DNA of 64,000 nt from Chromera velia. Taxonomy: Eukaryota > Sar > Chromeraceae. The stretch lies in NCBI GenBank assembly GCA_018398765.1, contig JAHBMJ010004062.1:96717-160716 (forward strand), written 5' to 3'. Below the pieces are notes generated by a model. The model was not told the DNA's origin and ran no database searches. It was given only the letters and a program-made list of their open reading frames with translations. Shown one piece after another: positions 11,371-20,803 of this stretch (positions are counted from its first letter, which is position 1; each line of letters opens with the position of its first letter). Position numbers and translations under genes: made by a program.

Positions 11371-12595
11371 ATGCAGCGATCCAACTCTCTGCCTCAGGAG
11401 GCTTCTGCTCTGAGTGGCAACAATCCTTTTGCCACTCCTACCCCTGTGCGTACCTTTATTACAGACTCATCAGGTGATCTTCGTCTGGCTGATAGACCTC
11501 CTCTCCATGGAGTCCTCTCGGCCCCTCCTCCAGGCATCATGCAACCACACCCCTCTCCCACATTCGGACCAGCTGCAGGAGGTCAACCTCAAGGCTCTCA
11601 TTTTTTTGGCCCCCTCACTGCTCCCCCTGTTGCTTCTTCCGAGGATGCTGAGGCCTTCAGCGCCCCTCCTCCGCAGGCTGCACCTTCCCAGGGGCCTGCC
11701 TACTTCGGGATCTCCACTCCCCCCCCGGTTCCTCAAACTGCCGTCCCGGAGTCTGTTCACAACTTCGATCCTGGTGAACCTGGCTGGGCTGCCTTCCAGC
11801 ATGCGCCCCCGCCTCCTCTCCAGCAGTTCTCAACTCGTCGTTCCAACTTGGCCAAGAAAGCCCTCGACTCCATCAAATCTTTCTCTGCCGAGAAGGATAT
11901 CAAGCTCTTCCATGAGTCCATCATTGAGTGTGTCGAGGAAGTATGCCCTCTCAATGGTCCTTCTTCTTGATCTCGCTTCTTTCATTCAACAGAAGCTCTC
12001 CGAGGATGTCCTGAACGTTCTCAAGGCGGACCCCGAGTACTCCGTATCCAAGGCTAACCCGGATTGGCTGATGGATTGCCTCCAACATTTCTACTTAGGT
12101 CCATTTCCGAAACGCCTTCACGCTTGCTGGAGCGAGATCAAGTCCTTTGCCCCTTTGGCTAAGGAGTCTGCTCTGGCATTCGTTGCTCGCGGGCGGAAGA
12201 TCCTTGGTCGTTACCGTCGTCTGGTTCCGATGACCCCCGAGGCCTTCTCCATGATAGAGTACTCCGTGCTCTTCGAGGCCCTCCCTCTTGGCAGTGCTGC
12301 CCGCCGGTACGTTGTCACGAACCTTGAAGACCACTCCCCCTCTGGCCTTCGTGACTGTCTGCGCCAGTACGAGGAGACTGCTATATCTCAGTCGCCCGGT
12401 GCTTCCATCTGGCTTGCAACTATTCCTTCCTCTTCGGGTGGTCGACCTCAAGTCCCCAGTGCCCCTCAAGGCAATCGTCCTTCGGATGCCTCTGGTTCGG
12501 GTTCTTTCTTCTGCCCTCTGTGCAAGCATATACATAAGAAGGGCATGCATTTGAAGTGCGCTGGTTGTGGTGTGAACAAGCGTTGTGCTACTTAG
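11371..12595 (+). pseudogene. gag region of the copia element, frame-disrupted
   Basis: The ATG at 11371 opens a Pro/Ala/Ser-rich N-terminal segment that ends at TGA 11968-11970. The homologous reading continues in the next frame from about 11950 (FIQQKLSEDVLN...). It runs through a helical capsid-like region to an in-frame TAG at 12593-12595. A frame change between about 11940 and 11967 is therefore needed. It could be an indel or, less likely, programmed frameshifting. The product would be the nucleocapsid/capsid polyprotein. The CCHC zinc knuckle of the same polyprotein lies just beyond the TAG. Confidence 0.8.
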
Positions 12596-15500
12596 GGATG
12601 TCCATGCCCTGGTGCTTCCCACGAGTGCACTCACTGCAAGCGGACGGGTCATTTGGATTCCGCCTGCATTCAGGAACTCAAGAAGAAGGTCGACGTGAAG
12701 CTGGCGACGGTCTCTTTTACTGTGGCGGCGGCGGAGACTACTGAAGACTCTCTGGAGGACCCTCACTTCGGCAAAGATGATGGAGCTACTGTGGATGCTG
12801 TCGGCGAGAACTACTTGAAGCGTTTGCCCTCCAGCGTGCGATACACTGTCTCTCCCCTTCCTGCGCCTGTGCCTGTTCAGACTGCAGGAGAAGACGGTGC
12901 TCTTGTGCAGGCGATGCAATCCGCTGACGTCCCTGACGTTATGTTTGGAGAAAAGCGTGCGGATCTTTCTTTCCTCATCCTTCTCGACTCTCTCGTGCCC
13001 TTTTTCTTTTCCAAGGCTCTCGCTCAGCATCTCGGTGCTGTGATAGACTATCGCAGCGACTTGATGACAATCCGTTCAGCTTTCGGTGATCCCATGGAGC
13101 TTCTTTGGATCGACTTCGGCCACTATTACGCAATGACGCTCCAACAGGCGCCCGTCTTCGAAGCGTCTCCTGCCATCTCCGTCACTTTGTCCCTGGCAGG
13201 TCCCCCCGCAGCTTTCATGGCTACTGTCTCCGCTCCTGTGGAACCCCCCCTCCAGAAGATTTCTGTTTCCGATGATGATGATGACGACTGTCCCAGTCTC
13301 TGCGGTAGCTTTGACACCGCTTCCAACTGTACAGATGGTGAGAATGTTTGTCCCAATCAGGGTGAGCATGACACTGTTTCCTTGCCTCCCTCTTTCCCTG
13401 CAACCTTTATCGAAACAGGAGAGCGTTTCGTTTTCTTATTGTCTAACCTTCAGTCTCTTATGATGGAGGTTCACTGCGATTATGCGCATGTCGGCGTTGA
13501 GGATGTTCTTTCCCAGCTGTGTCGCGTTTTCTCTTTCAAGGTTTCCGTCCGTTCCCTCCGTGAAGTGGTACGGAAGGTTCTTGCCTCTTGTGTCCCCTGC
13601 TCCCGTGTGAAGGGCCCTGTCGGTTTTTCGATTCTTCGTTCCTCCTTCAACAGAGGAGCCTACCCTGGTGCCTGCTTATACATGGATAGTCAGTATCTCG
13701 GCCCTTCTGAGTCCGGACACACCCACCAGCTCTCCATTCTCGAAGACTATCACGATTTCGGTTTGGGACTTCGCTACAACGGCCCTTCCACTTCTGCTGA
13801 GGCTGCTGCCTTCCTTCGAGACGTCTGGATCCCTCGCTTTGGCGCCTCCCTCGAGATTCGGTGCGACCCCAGATCCGAGTTCATCAGAGAACCTTTCACT
13901 TCTCTCTGCACTGAGCTCAACATCATCCTCTCCTTTTCCCCTTCTGGTTACAAGGATGGGAACTCTCTTACCGAGCGCTGGCAGCGAGAGGTACTGGTAT
14001 CAGTGTGGACGATCCTCCTCGAGAGAGGCCTCCCCCCAACCATGTGGCCGACCGTCCACAATGAAGCCATACGGTATCTCAACAACCGTCTCTCTTGACG
14101 GGATCCCTCCAAGCCATGTCAGACAGCCGTTTCCGGTGCTGCTCCGCTTCCTTGCTTCCGTCGATTCCTTTCCTCTCAGCGTCGCCCTTCCCCTGGCAGT
14201 GCTGCTCTTCGTAAGTATGCTGTGGGAGATGAAGTGATGTACAACACCGGTGCTTCACTGGGCGGCGGCCGCTCGGGCCCCAAGCACAAATGTGGCCCAG
14301 TCTGGTATCCTTACCATGTTGAAGCGAAAGAGAACGACCATTACTACAAAATTGTGGCAACTGAAGACGACACACGCCCTCAGAAGACCTCTGTGAGCCC
14401 CTACCAGCTCCGACCTTCTGCTGTGCCCCTCTCTCCCGAGTCACCTGTTGTGTCCTCTTCAGCCGACCCTTCTTCCTCCGCTTCCGAACCCCCTCTTCTC
14501 AGCGCTCCCTCAGGCCCTCTTGCCCCCGGCACAATGGTTGTGGCATCTTCACCTGAGTACTCTCTTCTCTGGGTTGGAGAGGTGCACAGGGCGGTCTCTT
14601 CTGGCGATGACTCTAGAGACTTCCTCTACGAAGTTCACGCATGGGGAACTCATCAGAAGTGCGCTCTCGAGAAGCGTGCTTGGTATCCTGGTCACTATAT
14701 GGCTGGCGGCTTTTACATCACCTATGACTCGAGAGGATGTCGCACGGACCCTGAGATTGTCGAGCTTCGCCACAGTAATGTGGTTGCTTCTGGATTCGAG
14801 ATGGTCAAGAACCGTGGAGCTCGTGGCTCCCGTCTTCCCTTCGATTTGTGTGCTCGGCTGTCTAATGGTTCGCGTGGCTGTTTCTTCTCTCAATATCCTA
14901 CGTCTGAGCCTACCAATCCTGCTGTACATGCTGCTGTTAACTTTCTGACTTCTTCCAACTGTTCGACTTCAGTTTTCACTGCGACTACACACAAGCCTGT
15001 CCATCTCTCTTCTCTGAATTCTAGTGAGCATGAAGGTGTTCGTGAAGCAGACGCAAAGGAAGACAAGGGTTGGCAAGACAGACAGGTGTATGAGCGTGTC
15101 CCTCTCACTGCTGTACCTCCCGGTGTTCAGCGTGTTCCCCTGCAGCGAGTCCGTATAGAGAAGCTGCGAGATGATGGTACTCGCATCTTCAAGACTCGCA
15201 TAGTCATTCGAGGAGACCTTGTCAACCGCATCGGTTTGGACGTCACCACTCACCTCTGTCCTCCCGATGCCGTGCGCCTTGTTCTCTAGCTTGCTCTCGA
15301 TCTTTGTAAGCGGCGCGGTGTCAACCTCTCTCTCAAGAAGGCGGATGTCGTCTAGGCGTACCTCCAGGCTCCACTTCCGAGCTCCCGTGCTCCTGTGTAC
15401 GTGCTGCCTCCTCCTGATCACCCAGATCGTGGCCATCACCTTTGAAAGCTCTTGAAGGCTATGTACAGTCTCCCCGATGCCGGCAAGGTTTTTGAGGACT

Positions 15501-16654
15501 TTCTTAGCTCCAAGCTTCGCCAGCTTGGATGGTCTACTACACTCTTTCCTGGTGTCTGGTTTCTTCGAGGCGCTGATGGAAAGATTCGTGGGATCCTCTG
15601 CACGTACGTTGACGACCTGCTTTTGATTGGCATCGGTGAAGACGCTGCTGATCTCTCAGGTCCCCTCCGAGATTATGTTGTGTGTGGTGACGACACCAAC
15701 GCCACTTCTGGTCGCTTTGTTGGAGTCCAGTTCGATGTGACTGCTGACGGCATCCTGATCCACCAGCACCACTATATCTCATCCCTTTCCCTGCCTCCGG
15801 AATTTTCCTCCAGCGAGTCCCGTCCTGCTGACAAGCCTCTGCCTGTTGGTACGACTCATGAAGAGGACATTTCCCCACCTCTCGATGCAGCCGGTGCGAG
15901 AGTCTACCGAGAACTTCTGGGCCAGGTGGGATACGTCGCCTACTGCACCCGCCCTGATGTCTCGTTGGCTCATAGCTATCTCTCTCGTTTCATGGCTGCC
16001 CCGACGGAGAGAGCTTTCCGCCTTCTCCTTCAGACGATCCGGTACCTTCGATCGACTCCCTCTTTAGGCATCCCCATCCGTCCGTCTCTCAACCCCGACG
16101 AGCTCGTTGCAATTATCTACGCAGATGCCTTGTTTGGTACCCCTGACTTTCCCCACCCTCAGACTGGCTGGTTGCTCTTTCTCCAAGGGTCTCCCCTTCT
16201 CTACAAGAGTCGCCGACAGTCTCGTGTGGCGAGATCTATGACCCGTGCAGAAGTTCTCGCTCTTCAAGACGCTGTCGATGCCTCTCTTCATTTCGCGGCT
16301 TGTCTGATTCCCTTCTACAAGTCCGTGAAGATTGGCATTGGTTGCGATGCCGCCAACGTTCTGCACCTTCTCCAGTCTGGTGGTGCCTCCTCTGCTGAGA
16401 GAGCGCTCCTCCCTCTGGTCCGTCGTCTAGGAGACCGCGCCTGCGTGGTTCCTCTCTTGGCGGTGACTGACCTTACCGAACAGCACAAAGTGGGTGTCTT
16501 CAAGATCCCTACAGACGTGAATGTTTCCGACATCCTGACCAAAGCCCGTGATATTGGCTTGCTTTCTTGGCTCCTCTCTTTGTCCGCGGATGCTCCTGAG
16601 CTCTTTGGATTGGCTGAATGTTCTCGTCTGCCCCCTCTTTCTTTCACTCCTTAA
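12596..16654 (+). pseudogene. pol region of the copia element (zinc knuckle, protease-like, integrase, RT, RNase H)
   Basis: All segments share one frame, interrupted by TGA 14096, TAG 15287, TAG 15353 and TGA 15443, and end at TAA 16652-16654. Order: a CCHC knuckle (C-x2-C-x4-H-x4-C) at 12626-12667; and a retropepsin-like stretch near 12970 whose expected D-S/T-G reads D-S-L. Then integrase at about 13470-14095, with a zinc-binding N-terminus (CVPC pair) and the catalytic D (LYMDSQ), D (IRCDP), E (SLTERWQ) set. RT follows from about 15130 with YVDD at 15605-15616. RNase H spans about 16110-16600. The altered protease motif and the stops mark a dead copy. Confidence 0.88.
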
Positions 16655-16682
16655 TTTTTCTTTGTCTCCGCGCTACCGCTGT

Positions 16683-16697
16683 AAAGAAAAGAACCCC
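16683..16697 (+). promoter_or_regulatory. Polypurine tract
   Basis: A purine run AAAGAAAAGAA followed by C residues sits immediately upstream of the right LTR, where plus-strand DNA synthesis would be primed. The trailing C run is unusual for a PPT, but the position is right. Confidence 0.55.
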
Positions 16698-17175
16698 CGT
16701 AAAGCTTCAGAGCGCTTCAGAGGTAAAGCGTACAGCGTAAGAGAACTGCGTGCGTCATTATTTTAATACCTCGCCTGTGCGCACGGGATTTTCGCTTTAT
16801 AAGGCATGCAATGAGTCATTTTCCGGGGCCATCAATCTGCCCGTCGATTGATCACCGCGGTCCATTTGATATGATCTCTTCGCTGTCCAAGCAACTGAAG
16901 CGTGGTTTGCTTTGGACACTATCGATTCTAAGAATTCGAGTGGATCCGATTGCGCGGTTTAAAGTGGATAGAAAGTCTGCTCTTTGTCTTCACGTCTAGA
17001 ATTCATCTTGATTGATCGATTGATTTCTCGGATGCCTCAAAAATCTTCGTGTTCTTGTGGGCATCTCCCGGATTGACATTCTTCATTTCTATTCGTAAGT
17101 CCAACTATGTTCAGTTGACTTCTCTCTTCTTCGAATAAGTTTAGGTGCTTCATCTAGATCATCCTAAACTTATCG
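16698..17175 (+). repeat. Right LTR of the copia element
   Basis: This is 478 bp, starts CGTAAAGC and ends CTTATCG. It matches the left LTR at about 96 percent by eye, with only transitions and one 4-bp indel. Confidence 0.92.
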
Positions 17176-17180
17176 ACGTG
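17176..17180. repeat. Right target-site duplication
   Basis: ACGTG directly follows the right LTR and matches 10768-10772. Confidence 0.85.
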
Positions 17181-19708
17181 ACTCATGTAAATCAACAATC
17201 ATGCTTAAGTACTATATCTAATACCATATACTGCTAGATATACAGAGAATTAAACAGCGAAAAGTAAAGCGAGTTGTCAATTAGTTGTGCATACCACTGC
17301 ATGCCATTCACGGCAATTTCACGCAAAAGGGATCGGCGTCACGACGGCGTGACGGAGCACTCAGCACTGATCGACTTAGATCGAGACTAGGATCGAGAGC
17401 ATGCTTGAACAATGAACAAGGATGTAACGCAAGTTGCATGCATGACTGACACACTCAGAGACAGCACCAGAACCCCAAAGGAAGAAAAGAAGAAAGAACG
17501 GTCCACCGTATGACCGCTTGCCGACCCACCGTATGGTGGCAGGTCTCTTATGCTCTCTCTACCTCGACAGCAACGAAAGTGGAGGGGGCTTGCCGAAACA
17601 TCCGTGGTCAGGGGACTTCATAACGGCGGTGCGGACCCGCATTGCTGACCGCGCAAGGCACAAGGCACTCGGAATAGCACTTTGACCCCACTCTCATCAC
17701 TACGCAGCGAGCCACCTGCCGGCATGGCGTATGTACATCAGTCTTGCCACGACCTTTGCATGAAGAGTCAAGCGACCGGAAACATACAACTCGAAGAACC
17801 AACACGTATAGGAGACATGTGGCCAACGATACCATGCTCACCCTCAAACGTTCGCGCCGTTTCACTGGTGTCCTCAAGAGCGTGAGAAGACCGAAAAGAC
17901 AGAAAGAAAGGGGAACTGACGCATCTCTCTCTAAGCATACCACGATCCTCTGGGCTGTTGCATGCGCACACCCGGACGGACGGACGGACGATCAATCAAG
18001 GTGAATGCAGAAAGCAAAGGAGCACAACTGCATGTGAAGAGACCGAGGGAAAAAAGAACCCAACCAAACTTAAAAGGAATAGAGCGAGGCTTCCGTTCGA
18101 TCGCATGCCCTTCAATCGATTCTCTCTTCGTTCGATCTAGGACCTTCACTCGGTTAGTCATGCGGTCCAAGCCTTGCCGGCCGGAGACGATCTAAGGTCT
18201 TCTTGAAGTTCTTCCACTCAATGACCTTGAAGAAGAGCGCAGCGGCAGTGGAGATGAGGACGTCGCAATGCCGTGCAGGATGTTCAATCGATCTAACTCC
18301 AACGAGACGTCTCTCGAAGTTCTGCTCACTTCCTGTCAGTAACTTGAAGAACCGAACGGGGTTCAGAAAGGAGACGGGGGAGAGGGATGCAAGTAGTGCA
18401 CGGCGATGTCCCTGAAAGTCACTCATAGAACGGGAAGGCGAAGGCGTAGTCTGTCTGCTCCTTTCGAAAAGAAGAGAAAGCCGAGGAAGGAGTTCACCTC
18501 AAAGAGCGTGAGGGTCTGTTGGTCATTTTCATGAGCAAGAAGAAGCGGGCAGTGTCGGCACTCCTTGTCTTTCTCGTTCTTGGCCATCTTCGGCCACCTC
18601 CTTGCACGATGATGACTGCGTTGTTCTCTTCGTAGTTCAGATGCGCATCCTCGTTGACAGTCCGTCCTTGAGCCGCTGCAAGCCAGAGACAGGAAAGGAA
18701 AGAGGCACAAGAGGGAGAAGACAGTGACTGTGACTCGGAAAAAGAGAGACCGGAGACGCCCGTCTGGGTAGATACAGAGAAGAAACTCTCCAGAAGAAAA
18801 GGGGATCACTCAGCCTTTATATCTCGAACGGCAGAAGTCCAAACGAGCCACGATTTAGCTTGAGAAGAGACAGAGGAGAGGAGATAAGAAAGAGAGGAAA
18901 GAAAGCTGATAACCCACTCGCAAGGCTCTCCGTCATCCTTCCTTGGGATGGGACCAGAACGTTTCTGCTCTTCACAGAGAGCTCAGGAAGCTTTCTACAT
19001 CTTCTCCTGCACGTTCTTGGAGGCAGACTGAGCAGATCGATAGTCTAAGAGCGAAGAGACTCCAGCACATTCTTGTTGACCAATCACGTCTCCTCAACGC
19101 CATGGCAAGTTCTTCGTGACCTCGTTAGTCACGACGGCAGGTCAAACCCCAGGAGTCCTCCTGTTGCGTCTCATGTTTGGTGAGAACGCCGTGAGAGCGA
19201 ATATCCTTCACAGGGATGCGGAAATGGAGGAGACAGACACTGCAAATTGTTGTACCAAGTGCAAAGACAAGAATCGCAAGGAAATGATTGAATGAGCGCT
19301 CGGTTGCTTCGCGTTGCCTCCCCACAGCAATCCCTTACACTTTTTTTCCTTTCAACTTTAAAGTAATGTGGTTTCGATCAACTCTGTCTTTCAGAATTGC
19401 AGAACTGCAGGAAGGTAGCATAAGAACGTTTGCAGTCAGACTGAGGGAATTTGAAAGATGTTGCGAGACGAAAAAATTAAGTGATGAAAACGTGAATTTT
19501 CAGAAAATTCAGGTCGTATTACTGCGTGCGAACAGGTCAGAAAAGGGAATTTACTGGTCAAACACTTGGAAAAGAGCCCCCTCAGCTGACTTTTACGGGG
19601 CCAAAAAGTTTTTTTCCGCGCGACCGCAACAAGCCGAGGCCCCCATCGGAGTTCGTGGCATGCCGTGGCCATGCACGGAAAAGCCATGCATATGCACACA
19701 AAAATTAA
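17181..19708. other. No confident gene; scattered minus-strand candidate exons
   Basis: I found no recognisable protein family here. On the minus strand, a frame near 19325-19125 includes a hydrophobic stretch that could span a membrane. Another near 18700-18420 follows a CTTGCAG acceptor, and a TATAAAGG-like box lies near 18815. A third frame at 18426-18154 looks protein-like. These could be exons of one small membrane-protein gene, but I could not build a phase-consistent model with a start codon. On the plus strand, 19526-19708 is the likely 5' flank of the prenyltransferase gene. Confidence 0.25.
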
Positions 19709-19927
19709 ATGCCAGGGCCCGGCCCATGCTCTCAGAGATTCGTGCGGTTGGAGATGGGCCCCATTCTGCCCCGGGCCTCTACCATTCTCGTCTGTAAATC
19801 AAAACGATGCAATATAGAGATCTCAAGAGAGAGAGAGAGCTCAGAAGTCAGAGCTGAAACGCTGCAGTGTAGAGAATCAGATTTCAATCTCCTGCGCTGT
19901 CTGGCGCTTCCGACACAGCCGAACAGG

Positions 19928-20803
19928 ATGGCTGTCTCCAAAAAGGAGACGGCTGGTTGGTGGAGGAGGTGGCTTGCCTGGCTGATCTGTTCCGGTCACA
20001 TGCCTCAGCATGTCGCGTTTATTATGGACGGCAACCGACGCTTTGCCAAAAAAACTTTGTTGCATAAAGTGGTAGACGGACACCGCTCCGGTTTTTCCAA
20101 ACTGAACGAAGTGCTTGAATGGTGCTTAGATCTTGGTATCGGTTTTGTGTCCGTCTACGCGTTCTCCATTGAAAACTTCAATCGATCAGTGGAGGAAGTG
20201 TGTGGTCTGATGGATCTTGCTGAAGAGAAATTTTGTGAGGTCACATGGAATGAGGATTTCTTGCAGAAGAACGAAATCCGAATCAGGGTTGCTGGGGATG
20301 TGGCAATGCTGAGACCGTCTCTTCGAAAAGCAATCGAGGGCGTGTGTGCGAGAACAGAACACTTCAACCGTGCAGTCCTAACCGTGCACCTGGCTTACGG
20401 AGCCCAGCACGAGATTGCGAGGAGTTGTCGTTTGTTTGCCGAACTTTCACTTGACAAAGTCGATCAATCAGACACGTGCGAAAGCACAAGTGCACACCCA
20501 ACCTCTGATGACAAAAACGATGACAACACACAGGGACAACCCGCCGGGTCCCCGTCTCCGTCTCCGTCTCTGTCGGTGGATGAAACAGTAGACGCTCTGA
20601 CAGATCTCCTCTACTCTGGAGATGCCGTGCCAGACCCGGACCTAGTTGTGAGGACATCTGGGGAGACGCGTCTCTCCGATTTCCTCCTGTGGCAAGCAAG
20701 CTCGAAAGCCCAACTGCACTTTGTGCCTGTGCTCTGGCCTGAGCTCCGTTGGTCTGATCTGTTTTGGTGCTTGCTCAGGTATCAGTGGCGGAGCAGCAGT
20801 TGA
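19928..20803 (+). CDS. Cis-prenyltransferase, dehydrodolichyl diphosphate synthase type
   Basis: It extends farnesyl diphosphate with isopentenyl diphosphate in cis to make polyprenyl diphosphate for dolichol, the glycan carrier of the ER. The 291-aa product shows the family motifs in order: HVAFIMDGNRRFAKK with the catalytic Asp (about aa 29-43), VYAFSIENFNR (about aa 77-87), PDLVVRTSGETRLSDFLLWQ (about aa 238-257) and FVPVLWPEL near the end. A Ser/Pro/Asp-rich insert of about 45 residues precedes the third motif. The start at 19928 is chosen because MAVSKK...CSGHMPQ aligns with the usual N-terminal helix. The frame stays open back to an ATG at 19709, so a 73-residue extension is possible. 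There are no introns, unlike its neighbours. It looks most like the eukaryotic DHDDS branch. Confidence 0.92.
   Translation: MAVSKKETAGWWRRWLAWLICSGHMPQHVAFIMDGNRRFAKKTLLHKVVDGHRSGFSKLNEVLEWCLDLGIGFVSVYAFSIENFNRSVEEVCGLMDLAEEKFCEVTWNEDFLQKNEIRIRVAGDVAMLRPSLRKAIEGVCARTEHFNRAVLTVHLAYGAQHEIARSCRLFAELSLDKVDQSDTCESTSAHPTSDDKNDDNTQGQPAGSPSPSPSLSVDETVDALTDLLYSGDAVPDPDLVVRTSGETRLSDFLLWQASSKAQLHFVPVLWPELRWSDLFWCLLRYQWRSSS

Larger units (their letters stand above)
10773..17175 (+). mobile_element. Copia-type (Ty1/copia, Pseudoviridae-like) LTR retrotransposon, full length, degraded
   Basis: Two long terminal repeats (10773-11254 and 16698-17175) flank an internal region with gag, protease-like, integrase, reverse transcriptase and RNase H segments in that order. 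Integrase upstream of RT defines the copia group. A 5-bp target-site duplication ACGTG sits at 10768-10772 and 17176-17180. A primer binding site adjoins the left LTR and a polypurine tract adjoins the right one. The coding region has one frame change in gag and at least five in-frame stops, so this copy should not be autonomous. It inserted into intergenic DNA and interrupts no visible gene. Confidence 0.93.

Noticed and set aside
12095-13030. Minus-strand ORF of about 311 codons within the copia element
   Set aside because: It is antisense to gag/pol and has no motif.
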